Below, piece after piece: positions 17,108 to 28,300 of a stretch of DNA of 64,000 nt; the first letter of the stretch is position 1; each line of letters opens with the position of its first letter. The DNA is from Dyadobacter chenhuakuii. GTDB lineage: Bacteria > Bacteroidota > Bacteroidia > Cytophagales > Spirosomataceae. The position numbers and the translations under genes were made by a program. Under the pieces are notes generated by a model that saw only the letters and a list, made by a program, of their open reading frames with translations, was not told the origin of the DNA and did not search any database. The stretch is taken from NCBI RefSeq assembly GCF_023821985.2, contig NZ_CP098805.1, positions 1,054,001-1,118,000 of the forward strand. The letters run 5' to 3'.

Positions 17108-18082
17108 ATGGATAGCACGGTGGATGCGACTATTGAAAACATTGCGGTTGCGCAACAGACCAACCTGGAAGTTTTTTCGGGCGTTTTGCAGCTGCTGGCA
17201 GAGACGGACAAGGACATTATCGTCGTAACCAGCGACTCGCGGGGGTCGGGAAAGCTTGTTCCTTTTGGCCAGAAATTTCCGGAGCAGATCATTGAAGTTG
17301 GCATTGCGGAGCAAAATCTTGTAGGAGTTGCGGCCGGCATTGCCTCGACTGGAAAAAAGGTTTTTGCGGTTTCGCCAGCTTGTTTTCTCACAGCCCGCGC
17401 TTTGGAACAGATCAAAAATGACGTTGCTTATTCCAATAATCCCGTAACGCTCGTGGGCATCAGTGCCGGTGTGAGTTACGGTGCATTAGGCTCTACACAC
17501 CACAGTTTGCACGATTTTGCGGTGTTAAGGACCATTCATAACCTCATTATCGTGGCCCCGGCCGATAATTTTGAAGCGGAACAGGCCGTGAAGCTCGCAG
17601 CAGTAACCGACCTGCCGGTTTACATTCGTTTCGGCAAAAAATCAATGCCTTTACTGTCTGCCGAAAAATCATTTGAATTTGGAAAAGGCCGCATAATCCG
17701 GGAGGGAAGCGACCTGACCATCGTTGCCACGGGTGAAACTGTAGAACATGCCTGCGCCGCAGCACAAAACCTCGAACAGGAATTTAACATTACCACGACC
17801 ATTGTGAGTATGCACACGATCAAGCCTTTGGATTACAATCTGTTAGCTGAGATCGCTGCTTCGGGAAAACCCATCATTACCGTGGAAGAACACAGTGTGT
17901 ATGGCGGCTTAGGGGAGGCTTGCGCTTCATTTTTATTCCAGAATAACTTTCGTAACCCTTTCAAAATCATGGGTATACCCGATGAATATACGGTTACAGG
18001 CTCCCAGCAGGAGATCTTCAATCATTATGGGATTTCGAAGGAGGGTATTACGCAGGCTGCACTTGCCCTTTTGGGGGAATAA
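17108..18082 (+). CDS. Transketolase, C-terminal (pyrimidine-binding) subunit
   Basis: 324 residues from the ATG at 17108; a TTG at 17096 is in frame but leaves a poorer start. The domain contains the catalytic cofactor-activating glutamate (Glu68 in VGIAEQN), the STHHSLHDFAVLR loop, and a C-terminal domain (TIVATGETVEHACAAA, VEEHSVYGGLGEA). With the preceding gene it completes a transketolase of two chains, an arrangement common in archaea and in bacterial pathways devoted to unusual sugars. The next gene begins 84 bp downstream, the largest gap inside this operon. Confidence 0.9.
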   Translation: MDSTVDATIENIAVAQQTNLEVFSGVLQLLAETDKDIIVVTSDSRGSGKLVPFGQKFPEQIIEVGIAEQNLVGVAAGIASTGKKVFAVSPACFLTARALEQIKNDVAYSNNPVTLVGISAGVSYGALGSTHHSLHDFAVLRTIHNLIIVAPADNFEAEQAVKLAAVTDLPVYIRFGKKSMPLLSAEKSFEFGKGRIIREGSDLTIVATGETVEHACAAAQNLEQEFNITTTIVSMHTIKPLDYNLLAEIAASGKPIITVEEHSVYGGLGEACASFLFQNNFRNPFKIMGIPDEYTVTGSQQEIFNHYGISKEGITQAALALLGE

Positions 18083-18166
18083 ATAAAATCAGGTAGGGGT
18101 AAAGTTTTCCGTGATAAGTCAGGAAATAAGCCGCTTCTTTCAAATATGCTAAATCGCGAATTTTTT

Positions 18167-19576
18167 ATGAAGTTGTCAAGATACATTGCTATATCTGCCT
18201 TAATGCTTGGATTTTCATTCGCCAAAGCCCAGCCCGCTGCTCAAAAGCACAGGGTTTTGATTTTGACAGACATTGAAAATGAACCTGATGACACACAATC
18301 CATGGTGCGTTTTCTTACTTATTCCAATCACTGGGATGTAGAGGGTTTGATCGCGACGACTTCCATACATCAGCAAAAAAGGATCGCTCCTGAAAAAATC
18401 AAACAGTTGATAAACGCTTATGGCAAAGTCAGGAACAACCTGTTGCTGCACGAGAAAGGTTTTCCCGAAACAGCATATCTCCTCAGCGTTACCAAAAGCA
18501 GTTTTCCCGAATTTGGCCTGAATGCGGTGGGCAAAGGAAAAGACTCTGAGGGCTCGGAATGGATCATTAAAGTGGTTGATAAAAAAGATGACCGGCCGGT
18601 GTGGATTCCCGTTTGGGGCGGGGCCAATTGTCTTGCACAGGCGCTTTGGAAAGTAAAAATGACCCGCTCGCCGGAAGATCTTAAAAAGTTTGTCTCCAAA
18701 ATCCGGATGTATACCATTTCGGACCAGGACGATACCGGGCCATGGATCCGTAAGAATTTTCCTGATCTATTCTACGTCGGCAGTCCAGGTTACCATGCCG
18801 CTGGCGCTTACCATTCTGCAACCTGGTCGGGCATTAGCGGTGATAAGTTTCACGGCCGGTTCGCTGGCGCCAATTTTACCATTGTAGACAATCCCTGGCT
18901 CGACGAAAACGTGCGGAACCACGGACCGCTGGGCGCAGAATATCCGTTCACAAAGTTCCTGATGGAAGGCGACACGCCCTCATTTTTAGGACTGATCAAC
19001 AACGGTTTAAATGATCCCGAACATCCTGAATACGGAGGATGGGGCGGCCGGTATGAACTCTACACGCCGCATACGCTGAAATATTTTTATGAGCCCGAAA
19101 CCCGCCCCATCTACACCGATGCCATGGACGAAGTGAAGGGCGCTGACAGCTTGTTTCACACCAGCAATAAGGCAACATTATGGAGATGGCGGGAAGCCTT
19201 TCAGCACGATTTTGCAGCGCGTATGGATTGGACGATCAAACCTTACAAAGAAGCAAATCATCCACCCAAAGCAGCATTGAAGCATGCAAACGCCATTAAA
19301 GCCAAAACCGGCGAGAAAGTAACATTAAGCGCCGAGGGTTCCGAGGACCCGGATGGAAACGAGCTTACTTACCAATGGATCTACTATCCGGAGCCCGGCT
19401 CCTATAACCAGAAAGACCCGCTGGGAATCAACAATTGGCAGGCTAAAAACACATTCTTTACGGCTCCTAAGGTTGAAAAACCGGAGACGATCCACATTAT
19501 CCTGGCTGTAACGGACAAAGGCGTTCCGGCGCTGACGCGTTATCAGCGTGTGATCGTAACAGTTTATCCTGAGTAA
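18167..19576 (+). CDS. Secreted DUF1593 (Sde182-type nucleoside-hydrolase-like) protein
   Basis: 469 residues from the ATG at 18167 (an ATG at 18146 precedes the signal peptide). The signal peptide ends near SFAKAQ. Residues ~25-340 resemble the nucleoside-hydrolase-like domain of DUF1593: [19 protein letters not shown] supplies the aspartate-rich calcium-site motif, and [16 protein letters not shown] is typical. Residues ~385-469 form a cadherin/PKD-like beta domain ([17 protein letters not shown]-type pattern). Characterised relatives are rare, but the fold implies N- or O-glycoside hydrolysis outside the cytoplasm. Being inside a sugar uptake operon, it may release the sugar taken up by the ABC transporter encoded next. 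Confidence 0.75.
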   Translation: MKLSRYIAISALMLGFSFAKAQPAAQKHRVLILTDIENEPDDTQSMVRFLTYSNHWDVEGLIATTSIHQQKRIAPEKIKQLINAYGKVRNNLLLHEKGFPETAYLLSVTKSSFPEFGLNAVGKGKDSEGSEWIIKVVDKKDDRPVWIPVWGGANCLAQALWKVKMTRSPEDLKKFVSKIRMYTISDQDDTGPWIRKNFPDLFYVGSPGYHAAGAYHSATWSGISGDKFHGRFAGANFTIVDNPWLDENVRNHGPLGAEYPFTKFLMEGDTPSFLGLINNGLNDPEHPEYGGWGGRYELYTPHTLKYFYEPETRPIYTDAMDEVKGADSLFHTSNKATLWRWREAFQHDFAARMDWTIKPYKEANHPPKAALKHANAIKAKTGEKVTLSAEGSEDPDGNELTYQWIYYPEPGSYNQKDPLGINNWQAKNTFFTAPKVEKPETIHIILAVTDKGVPALTRYQRVIVTVYPE

Positions 19577-19588
19577 CCGGATCGGTTT

Positions 19589-20536
19589 ATGAGATTTATC
19601 AAAACATTCAGCATTCTATTTTATGCCATCATTGCGCTGGCGGGCTGCCAGTCCAAAGACGGTTCTGACGAGCCCAAGAAAATGGCGATCGTCGTTTCAA
19701 CATTGAATAACCCGTGGTTTGTGTTCCTGGCGGAAAGGGCGCAGGCCAAAGCAAAGGAATTGGGTTACGAATCAAAAGTGTTTGATTCTCAAAACAATAC
19801 ATCGCTCGAAACAGATCATTTTGAAAATGCAATGGCGAGCGGTTATGATGCAATTTTATTTAATCCGACAGACGCGGACGGCTCAATTGTCAATGTCAAA
19901 AATGCCACAGCAGCGGGCATTCCGGTTTTTTGCATGGACAGGGAAGTGAATTCCAATGAGGCTGCAACTTCGCAAATCCTGTCCGACAGCTATTCGGGCT
20001 GCGTGGCGATCGCTCGTTATTTTGTGGAAACATTGAATAAAAAAGGAAAATACGTCGAGATTCTTGGCATGGTGGGCGATAACAACACCTGGAACCGCTC
20101 CAAGGGCTTTCACAGTGTGGTGGACCATTATTCCGATTTAAAAATGGTGGCGCAGCAAAGCGCCGATTTCGACAGAAACAAAGCGATGGAAGTCCTCGAA
20201 TCGATTTTACAGGCTCATCCCGACATTGATGCGGTCTTTTGTGGCAACGATGCGATGGCTATGGGCGCTTATCAGGCCCTCGTCGCTGCAGGGAAGGCGG
20301 ATAAGGTGAAAGTTTTCGGGTTTGATGGTGCCGAAGATGTTGTCAATTCTATCAAGGATGGAAAAATACTGGCGACGGGCATGCAGTTTCCCGAGGTAAT
20401 GGCTCAGACGGCCGCCAATTTTGCCGATGAATATTTCAAAGGTAAGCGCGATTTTCCCAGGAAGATGCCGGTGGCTGTGGAGCTGGTTGTGAAGGATAAC
20501 ATTGAAAATTACGCCGCCTACGGCAAAAAGGAATAG
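19589..20536 (+). CDS. Ribose-type sugar ABC transporter substrate-binding lipoprotein
   Basis: 315 residues with a lipoprotein signal and lipobox LAGC (Cys20). The mature protein has the RbsB/type I periplasmic-binding fold: [21 protein letters not shown] at the start, [13 protein letters not shown], the [17 protein letters not shown] segment and [17 protein letters not shown] near the end. These are typical for ribose, galactose or other monosaccharide binding. The ligand cannot be predicted from these motifs. It is followed after 2 bp by the DUF2291 gene and then by the ATPase and permease. Confidence 0.9.
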   Translation: MRFIKTFSILFYAIIALAGCQSKDGSDEPKKMAIVVSTLNNPWFVFLAERAQAKAKELGYESKVFDSQNNTSLETDHFENAMASGYDAILFNPTDADGSIVNVKNATAAGIPVFCMDREVNSNEAATSQILSDSYSGCVAIARYFVETLNKKGKYVEILGMVGDNNTWNRSKGFHSVVDHYSDLKMVAQQSADFDRNKAMEVLESILQAHPDIDAVFCGNDAMAMGAYQALVAAGKADKVKVFGFDGAEDVVNSIKDGKILATGMQFPEVMAQTAANFADEYFKGKRDFPRKMPVAVELVVKDNIENYAAYGKKE

Positions 20537-20538
20537 CA

Positions 20539-21168
20539 ATGAATAAAATGGTCCGATATGGTGTGTTCCTGCTGGTTGTGGCTTTCCTGGCTTATCATTC
20601 GGTGTATTTCAAAAAGCTGGATGAGGTGAAAGCGGGAACAGCTTCCTTCAATGCCAAAAAATATGCTGCGGATTTCTGGGCTAAAAAGCTGACGCCAGCG
20701 CTTGCAAAGTCCACTGACACGGGTCAGCTTTTGTCGCTTTTACGGACCGATAAAGACAAGGCTTTTAAAGAGCATGCGCATGCCTTGGGCATCGGTAACA
20801 TTAAATATTTCCTTATTAAAGGCTCAGGAAAAGTGACGGATGTGCAGGAGAACCAGGTGCTTATCAGGTTGGAATCTGAAAACGAAAAGCCCGAAATGCG
20901 CCTTGCAACGGAATATGTGTTTGGTAATGCTGTGCGCGATGCTTCCGGGACGATCGATATCAATGAATTTTCCAATTCCATGGATTTCAATAATGTGTCG
21001 GCGGAGATCAATAAGATCATCCGCGAAAAAGTAATCCCGCCATTTAAATCCAAAGTAAAGAAAGGCGATGTCATCGAGTTTGCCGGGGCGATAGAGCTGA
21101 ATCAGGAACATTTGAAGCTGAATAACATTGAAATCATTCCCATCAGCTTGACAATTAAGGAATTGTAA
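20539..21168 (+). CDS. DUF2291 family membrane-anchored protein of a sugar ABC operon
   Basis: 209 residues with one N-terminal membrane segment (YGVFLLVVAFLAYHSVYF) followed by a soluble periplasmic domain. The body matches DUF2291 (AKKYAADFWAKKLTPAL, IRLESENEKPEMRLATEYVFGNAVRDASG, VEVIP-type end). This family is found almost only beside ribose-type ABC transporters, and its function is unknown. Here it sits between the binding protein gene (2 bp) and the ATPase gene (17 bp), which suggests a role in transporter assembly or substrate delivery. Confidence 0.8.
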   Translation: MNKMVRYGVFLLVVAFLAYHSVYFKKLDEVKAGTASFNAKKYAADFWAKKLTPALAKSTDTGQLLSLLRTDKDKAFKEHAHALGIGNIKYFLIKGSGKVTDVQENQVLIRLESENEKPEMRLATEYVFGNAVRDASGTIDINEFSNSMDFNNVSAEINKIIREKVIPPFKSKVKKGDVIEFAGAIELNQEHLKLNNIEIIPISLTIKEL

Positions 21169-21185
21169 ACCAATCCAATCTTCCT

Positions 21186-22706
21186 ATGCTGGAAGTTAAC
21201 AACATAACGAAGAGATTCCCCGGCGTCATCGCGCTCGAAAACGTGTGCCTTTCCATTGAAGCTGGCAAGGTCACCGCATTGATTGGTGAGAATGGGGCGG
21301 GGAAATCCACGTTGATGAAAATCCTTTCCGGCGTTTACCAGGATTTTGAAGGGGAAATCTGTTTCAAAGGCGCGCCTGCAAAATTCTCCGGCCCGAAAGA
21401 CGCACAGCAAAAAGGCATTGCCATCATTCACCAGGAACTCAACCTGATCCCGTATCTGACCATTACAGAGAATATTTTTCTCGGCCGGGAAATGCTCACG
21501 CAGTTCGGAACGATTGATAAAACGCGGATGCGCAAAAAAACGCAGGAATTGCTCGACAGGCTGAAATTAAAAGTAAAGCCCGAAACGCAGGTGGTGAAAC
21601 TGAAAGTGGGACAACAACAAATCGTAGAAATCGCGAAATCCCTGCTCACAGACGCGGAACTAATCATCATGGATGAGCCAACTTCCGCTATAACAGGCAG
21701 CGAAGTGGACCTGCTTTTTGATATCATTGACAACCTCCGCGCAGACGGCAAAGCGATCATTTATGTTTCTCACAAGCTGGACGAACTATTTCGGATCGCG
21801 GATAACTATGTGGTGTTAAGGGACGGAAAATCCATCGAATCCGGGTCTATGGCAGGCATCACGCAGGATCAGCTCATTGCGAAAATGGTGGGCCGGAAGA
21901 TCGAGATCATGCGCAAAGGCACGGGCGAGGCCAAATGTGAGAAATTGCTGGAAGTCCGAAATCTGACATTGAAACATCCCATCCGGCCGAAAGAGGATTT
22001 GTTAAGGAACATTTCCTTTGAAATCTGCAAAGGCGAGATTGTAGGGATTTTTGGTTTGATGGGTGCGGGGAGGACAGAGTTGTTGGAAACATTTTTTGGT
22101 CTGCACGCCGGCGGCATCAGTGGCCATATCCTGATGGAAGGGACGGAACTGAAATGCGCGTCGCCCTCGGAAGCCATCGCGGCCGGACTCGCCCTGGTAC
22201 CAGAGGATCGAAAAAAGGACGGGTTAGTGCTTGGTCTGGACGTAAAAACGAACATCAGCCTCACCACGCTTGCAGACCTTGAAAAACTGGGCACATTAAG
22301 CGACGCGAAAGAAGCTGCGCTGGCGGATAAATACATCAGCGAGCTCAAAATCAAAACATCTTCCCAAAAACAAAAAGCAAGTAACCTGAGCGGCGGTAAC
22401 CAGCAAAAGATTGTCCTTGCCAAATGGCTGGCCACAAAACCCAAGCTGCTCCTGCTCGATGAACCGACCCGCGGGATCGATATCAATGCCAAAAATGAAA
22501 TTTACAAGCTGATCATCAAACTCGCCGAAGAAGGACTCGGTATCGTAGTCGTTTCCTCTGAACTGCCCGAAATCCTGGCTGTTTCCGACCGCGTGCTCGT
22601 GATGGCGGAAGGTGCGTTAACAGCTGGTTTCTCCATTGCGGAAGCCACCGAAGATTCCATTTTGCGGGCCGCAATCCCGCAATCCAATTTTGAAAAACAA
22701 GCATGA
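21186..22706 (+). CDS. Sugar ABC transporter ATP-binding protein (RbsA/MglA type)
   Basis: 506 residues with two nucleotide-binding domains. The first has Walker A GENGAGKS (residues 34-41) and Walker B LIIMDEPTSA, but its signature motif is altered (LKVGQQQIVEIAK instead of LSGGQQQ). The second has the degenerate Walker A GLMGAGRTEL that is normal for this subfamily, an intact LSGGNQQKIVLAKW signature, and LLLDEPTRGID. The protein powers uptake with the permease, whose start codon overlaps its stop by 4 bp. The altered first signature is unusual compared with E. coli RbsA, but I cannot say whether it matters. Confidence 0.92.
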   Translation: MLEVNNITKRFPGVIALENVCLSIEAGKVTALIGENGAGKSTLMKILSGVYQDFEGEICFKGAPAKFSGPKDAQQKGIAIIHQELNLIPYLTITENIFLGREMLTQFGTIDKTRMRKKTQELLDRLKLKVKPETQVVKLKVGQQQIVEIAKSLLTDAELIIMDEPTSAITGSEVDLLFDIIDNLRADGKAIIYVSHKLDELFRIADNYVVLRDGKSIESGSMAGITQDQLIAKMVGRKIEIMRKGTGEAKCEKLLEVRNLTLKHPIRPKEDLLRNISFEICKGEIVGIFGLMGAGRTELLETFFGLHAGGISGHILMEGTELKCASPSEAIAAGLALVPEDRKKDGLVLGLDVKTNISLTTLADLEKLGTLSDAKEAALADKYISELKIKTSSQKQKASNLSGGNQQKIVLAKWLATKPKLLLLDEPTRGIDINAKNEIYKLIIKLAEEGLGIVVVSSELPEILAVSDRVLVMAEGALTAGFSIAEATEDSILRAAIPQSNFEKQA

Positions 22707-23677
22707 ACATAGCATTAGACCGATCCAAATTACTGCGTTTCCAGTCCCTTATCGCACTCTTTCTGCTTTGTCTGGGCCTGAGTATTTTGTCGGACAAATT
22801 CCTCAGCGTATCCAACCTCTGGAACGTAATGCGGCAGATCTCGGTGAATATTTGTATCTCAACGGGCATGACGCTGATTGTGCTGACGGCCGGAATTGAT
22901 TTGTCAGTAGGCTCTGTATTAGCGCTTTGTGGGGCCATCACGGCCGGTTTGCTGAAAAACGGCATCGAATTGCCCGATAGCAATCTGTACATTGGCTTCA
23001 CGATTCTGGGTGCCATCCTTGCCGGGATGCTTACCGGCTCGGCCTTGGGCGCATTCAGCGGATGGACGATCACCAAATTCAATGTGCCGCCGTTCGTTGC
23101 AACATTGGCCATGCTCACCGTAGCGCGCGGACTTACTATGCTCTGGACACAAGGGTTTCCGATCAGCGGGCTGGGGGACACATTTTTGTATTTCGGAACT
23201 GGCTGGTTATTAGGCATTCCTGTGCCGGTCTGGATATCGGCGATCATTGTGGCTATCGCGGTTTTTGTCACGAATAAAACCCGGCTCGGACGTTACATTT
23301 ATGCCATTGGCGGCAATGAAAGCGCTTCGCGACTGTCTGGTATACAGGTTAACAAGGTCAAAATTATCGTTTACACCATTGCAGGGGCGCTGGCTGCTGT
23401 CGGGGGCATCATGGTAACTTCTCGTCTTGATTCTGCACAGCCTAATGCGGGTATCAGCTATGAGCTGGACTCCATTGCTGCGGTGGTGATTGGCGGCACT
23501 TCGCTGTCGGGTGGCCGGGGCAGCATTCTGGGGACGGTTCAGGGTGCCATCATCATTGGTGTGCTTAATAATGGCCTTGTACTGCTGAATGTGTCGCCTT
23601 TCTGGCAACAAGTTGTAAAAGGCCTGGTGATCCTGATCGCTGTCATTATTGATAAGTCAGGCTCTAAAAATGATTGA
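22703..23677 (+). CDS. Sugar ABC transporter permease (RbsC type)
   Basis: 324 residues with eight to ten hydrophobic segments. Family marks are the GMTLIVLTAGIDLSVGSVLALCGAITAGLL segment, IGGNESASRLSGIQVNKVKI (cytoplasmic loop that contacts the ATPase) and VVIGGTSLSGGRGSILGT. It lies in the inner membrane. It overlaps the ATPase gene by 4 bp and ends 58 bp before the fructose-bisphosphatase gene. Confidence 0.92.
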   Translation: MNIALDRSKLLRFQSLIALFLLCLGLSILSDKFLSVSNLWNVMRQISVNICISTGMTLIVLTAGIDLSVGSVLALCGAITAGLLKNGIELPDSNLYIGFTILGAILAGMLTGSALGAFSGWTITKFNVPPFVATLAMLTVARGLTMLWTQGFPISGLGDTFLYFGTGWLLGIPVPVWISAIIVAIAVFVTNKTRLGRYIYAIGGNESASRLSGIQVNKVKIIVYTIAGALAAVGGIMVTSRLDSAQPNAGISYELDSIAAVVIGGTSLSGGRGSILGTVQGAIIIGVLNNGLVLLNVSPFWQQVVKGLVILIAVIIDKSGSKND

Positions 23678-23735
23678 ATTCTAAATCCTGCCGCAGAAGT
23701 TCTCAACATTAGTCCATCTACTAATTTATCAGATT

Positions 23736-24731
23736 ATGAGTCCGAAAACTGCCCAGGAACTGGCGTTGCCCGTAGGCGTAACGCTCGACAGGTTTATCAT
23801 GTTAAGTCAAACTGCTTTTCCGTACGCAACGGGTGAGCTGTCCCAATTGCTCCGGGATATTGCGCTGGCCGGAAAGATCATTAACCGTGAAATCAACCGC
23901 GCAGGCCTCGTGGACATTGCCGGCGGAAACGGAACGGACAATGTACAGGGCGAAAATCAGCAAAAACTCGACATTATCGCCAATATCCGTTTCATCAGGG
24001 CATTGAAAAATGGGGGAGAAGTGTGCGCGATTCTTTCGGAAGAGGACGAGGATATCATTCACACGGGTAACGATCATGGCAAATACGTGGTTGCCATGGA
24101 CCCGCTGGACGGCTCTTCCAACATTGATGTCAATGTTTCAATAGGCACCATTTTCTCGATTTACAGACGCATTTCACCCATTGATGGGCCAGCCACGCGG
24201 GAGGACTTTTTGCAAGGCGGCCGGAAGCAGGTCGCAGCCGGATACATTTTATATGGTTCGTCCACCATGCTCGTTTATTCCACCGGCGACGGCGTGAACG
24301 GCTTCACTTATGACCATTCATTGGGAGAATTTATTTTATCTCACAAAAACATCCGCTCCCCGGAGAATGGCACCATTTACTCCGTGAATGATGGTTATAT
24401 CAACGATTACCCGGCTTTCGTACAGGATTATCTGACCAAATGCAAGGCACAATCCTGCACAGCCAGATACATCGGCTCACTGGTAGCGGATTTCCATCGC
24501 AACCTGCTCCGGGGCGGCGTTTACCTGTATCCATCCACCAAAAAAACGCCTGAGGGCAAGCTCAGGCTGTTATATGAATGTTATCCGCTCGCGTTTATCG
24601 CCGAAAAGTCCGGAGGAAAAGCTATCGATGGTTTCGGCCCGATACTCGACATCGTGCCTACGTCATTTCACCAGCGTTCACCTATTTACCTGGGATCATC
24701 GAGCATGGTAGACGAAGTCATGAAATTCTAA
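23736..24731 (+). CDS. fbp: Class 1 fructose-1,6-bisphosphatase
   Basis: 331 residues with the class 1 FBPase pattern: ILSEEDEDI, the metal-binding [23 protein letters not shown] segment (about residues 120-142), a [14 protein letters not shown] loop and the C-terminal [21 protein letters not shown]. It dephosphorylates fructose-1,6-bisphosphate, or sedoheptulose-1,7-bisphosphate in some enzymes, and is needed for gluconeogenesis. Its place at the end of an isomerase-transketolase-transporter run suggests use when the imported sugar yields triose or pentose phosphates that must be turned back to hexose phosphate. A strong hairpin follows directly. Confidence 0.93.
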   Translation: MSPKTAQELALPVGVTLDRFIMLSQTAFPYATGELSQLLRDIALAGKIINREINRAGLVDIAGGNGTDNVQGENQQKLDIIANIRFIRALKNGGEVCAILSEEDEDIIHTGNDHGKYVVAMDPLDGSSNIDVNVSIGTIFSIYRRISPIDGPATREDFLQGGRKQVAAGYILYGSSTMLVYSTGDGVNGFTYDHSLGEFILSHKNIRSPENGTIYSVNDGYINDYPAFVQDYLTKCKAQSCTARYIGSLVADFHRNLLRGGVYLYPSTKKTPEGKLRLLYECYPLAFIAEKSGGKAIDGFGPILDIVPTSFHQRSPIYLGSSSMVDEVMKF

Positions 24732-24750
24732 AAAGCTTGATCATGAGCTA

Positions 24751-25323
24751 TCAGACTAGCGAAGCGATCAGCGCTTCGCTAGTTTTAAGCTCGATCCTGC
24801 CTTTCGTCGGGATCATATTGCCCCATATAAAATTATAGTGTGTAATGATCTGCTCCGCAGACAAATGCGGCTTTTCGCCCGTCGTATGGGCATCTTCAAC
24901 GACGGTAATATCATAATCTTTCGACAAGGCCACCTGCACCGTCGATTCTACACAAAAATCGGTTGCACTGCCGGTAATGACCAGTTCGCCGACATTCAGC
25001 TCGTTCAGTTTCGTTTCCAGTTCGGTGTTGTAAAAGGCATCGTGCGCTTCTTTTGCCAAGATCAGATCCTGTTTTTCTACGTTCAGATCGGCTAGTAATT
25101 GCCAATCGTGTGTGTTGGGAATGTACTCGTCCAGCTTGGTGCCGTCGTGCTGAATAAAAATCACCGGCAGGCCTTTTTTACGAAATGCGGCGGCAAGTGC
25201 ATTGATACGCGCCACAACGCCTTCGGGATCGTAACGTCTGGAATCAGCGGTAAATGAACCATTCTGCATGTCAATGATTAACAGGCCTTTCCGCGGTTCC
25301 GAAGTTTCTGTTTTTCTATCCAC
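24751..25323 (-). CDS. Isochorismatase-like cysteine hydrolase
   Basis: 190 residues. The isochorismatase-fold triad is visible: Asp18 in LLIIDMQNG, lysine in LAKEAHDAF, and the nucleophilic cysteine in ATDFCVEST. Members include nicotinamidases, N-carbamoyl hydrolases and true isochorismatases. The residues seen do not separate these, and no siderophore genes are nearby. The final ~12 residues are encoded by the stem of a terminator-like hairpin shared with fbp. It is cytoplasmic and monocistronic as far as can be seen. Confidence 0.85.
   Translation of the reverse strand: MDRKTETSEPRKGLLIIDMQNGSFTADSRRYDPEGVVARINALAAAFRKKGLPVIFIQHDGTKLDEYIPNTHDWQLLADLNVEKQDLILAKEAHDAFYNTELETKLNELNVGELVITGSATDFCVESTVQVALSKDYDITVVEDAHTTGEKPHLSAEQIITHYNFIWGNMIPTKGRIELKTSEALIASLV
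24755..24783. terminator. Bidirectional terminator-like hairpin after fbp
   Basis: A perfect 12-bp stem (ACTAGCGAAGCG / CGCTTCGCTAGT) with a 5-base loop ATCAG, followed on the plus strand by TTT. It starts 23 bp after the fbp stop and lies inside the last codons of the convergent isochorismatase-like gene, so the hairpin serves as coding sequence on the minus strand. Confidence 0.7.
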
Positions 25324-25397
25324 AAAATTTTTAGTTAGTTATATTTTAAATGTATATTTCTACAAAAATCACAAATTAGTTTTACGCCTTCGGGATA

Positions 25398-28300
25398 ATG
25401 AAGTTAAACTTTTACTATTGTATCTATATTTTAATAATGCAATTTATTGCATTACCTGCCTTCCCGCAAAGCAAACCCTTACACTTCCGACACATCTCCG
25501 CTGAAAACGGCCTTGCCAATAATAACGTCAATTGTGTTTTACAGGACAAAACAGGTTTTATCTGGATTGGTACGAACGGAGGATTGCATCGCTATGATGG
25601 CCATGAATTCAGAATTTACAAAAATAATGAGCAGGATAAAAACAGCATCAGCAATGATTTCGTAACGGCGCTGGCCGAAGACAAATCAGGCAATATCTGG
25701 ATCGCGACGAGCGGCGGAGGTGTGAATGTTTTCGATAAGAATAAAGGTGTTTTTGCAAAATATACAGCCGTTGACCACGATCCCAAAACCATTTCCGGGG
25801 CTTACGTTAATAAGATTGTTTTTGATAAAAATGACAAATTATGGATCGCGACCACGGGCGGTCTGGATGTGTTTGATCCGGTCAGCAGAAGCATTGTAAA
25901 ACATTATAAATCCGACACGACGAATGTCCGCAGCCTGGCTGATAACAATGTGAATACGGTTTATTGTGATGCGCAAAACAACATTTGGGCCGGAACCGGG
26001 AACGGGCTTAGCTTGCTGGATAGAAAGTCGGGCTTGTTCCGGAGGTTTCTTTCTGACGAAAATGTGAACAGCTTGTCGGGCAATGATATCCGTTACGTTT
26101 TTCAGGATAGCAAAGCCAGGGTTTGGGTGGGCACGTATGGTGCGGGCCTTAATCTTTATCAGCCTGGTGAGGGCACATTCCGGCGTTTTAGAAATAATCC
26201 GCTGGATCCCGCCTCTCTTTCAAACAACAACATTACCAGCATTAATGAAAACCAGAGTGAGATCTGGATCGGCACCGAAAACGGCGGGCTGAATATTTTG
26301 AATACACAAAACTGGACATTCAGATCTTATGTGCATGATGAGGTGGACAGGAGCAGTGTTGGCGGAAATTCGGTGGATTGCATTTACAAAGACCGGCAGA
26401 ATAACTTGTGGCTGGGGATTTACAGTGCAGGGCTGAGCATTTATAAAAGTGACAACAGATTTGCACATTACCAGCACAATTCACTCAAAAATAGCCTTTC
26501 CAATGACTTCGTTCTCTGTTTTTACGAGGATAGCGATCGCAGTATATGGGTGGGCACGGATGGCGGCGGCTTGAATTTGATGAACCGTAACACGCATCAG
26601 TTCAGTGCATTTACACATCAGAATTCGGACATTTCCGGTGATTATGTGCTGGCGATCGTTCCGGATGAGGCAGGTAAAATGTGGATAGGGACCTGGGGGA
26701 GCGGTCTGAATATTTTTGATCCGGCGACCAAACGCTTTACCGTATTGAAACATCAGGAAAACACTGTTAACTCTTTATATTCCAATAATGTATATGCCAT
26801 AGCCAGGACGCATGACAACACGATGTGGCTGAGCACCTATGGCGAGGGACTGGACGCTTATGACCCGCAAACCAAAGTTTTCAGGCACTATCTGAGCGAA
26901 CCGGATAATCCCAAAACGCTTTCCGACAACACCGTCAACTGCTTTCTGACCGATCGCAGCGGCAACCTCTGGCTGGGGACAGATGAGGGGCAGTTGAACC
27001 GCTATGATAAAGCGTCCGATACATTTACACGTTTTAAAGTAAGTGACAGCGAGCGCGTTTTCAACAGCGCGATCAATTGCATGGTGGAGGACAAAAACGG
27101 AATTTTATGGCTGGCCACCTTACGTGGGCTCATCCGCTTCGATCCACGGACAGGCAGGACAAAAAAATATACGACGACGAACGGGCTGGTAAACAATGTG
27201 ACTCAGGCGCTGATTGAGGATGATTTGGGGATGTTATGGATCAGTACGGTAAACGGGCTTTCGAGGTTTGACCCGAAATCTGAGCGATTTGAGAATTACA
27301 CTTTGGAATACGGGCTTCAAGCAAGGGAATTTAAGCAAAAATCTGCTTATAAGGATGCGGACGGCACATTGTATTTTGGTGGAGTAAATGGTTTTAATCA
27401 ATTTAACCCCAGGCAAATCAGTCCCCGGAGTGGTTCTTACCCTATCATTGTGACCAATTTTAAAGTTTTCAACCGGGATGAAGCAGCTGCCAAGCCGGAT
27501 GGTTATGCGCTTGTTTTACCAAAAGAAATTTCCGAGGCCAGAACGATCACACTGGCATATGACCAGTCATTTATTTCGCTGGATTATGCCGCCCTTGATT
27601 TTACTTCTGCCCAAAAAAGTTACGCTTATTGTCTGGAAGGATTTGATCAGGGCTGGAATTATGTAGGTGACGCTAATACAGCCATTTACACCAATTTGCC
27701 TCCCGGAAATTACACGTTCAAGCTCAAAGCGCAGAACATTTCAGGGGCCTGGATATCAGCAAAGAACAACCTGACCATCATCGTCACACCGCCGTTCTGG
27801 GCGACCTGGTGGTTCAGGATATTGGCATTAATTGCCGTTGCAGGCACTATTTACGCGCTTTATCGTTACCGCGTCAACACCATCATCAGGCAGAAAGCAA
27901 CCTTGGAAAACCTGGTGGAAGAGCGCACTGCGATGGTACAGAAACAGGCGGAGGAATTGCATGCGCAGTCGGATCATTTGCAAGCTTTGAATGAGGAATT
28001 GCAATCGCAGTCGGAGGAGTTGCGTGTGCAGACGGAAGAATTGTACGAGCAGCATGAGCAGGCGCAGTTTGCACGCGAAGAGGCCGAACGTGCGAACCAG
28101 GCCAAGAGCATTTTCCTGGCCACGATGAGCCACGAGATCCGGACGCCTATGAATGGTGTCATCGGCATGACCGCCTTGCTTGCTGAAACGGAACTGACTG
28201 AGGAACAACAGGATTATACCAAAACCATTGCGGCCTGCGGTGAAACATTGGTGAATGTGATCAATGACATTCTGGATTTTTCAAAAATAGAATCTGGTAA

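Noticed and set aside
24839-25323. Isochorismatase-like gene as part of a siderophore cluster
   Set aside because: No other siderophore genes are nearby, and the residues seen do not single out isochorismatase activity.
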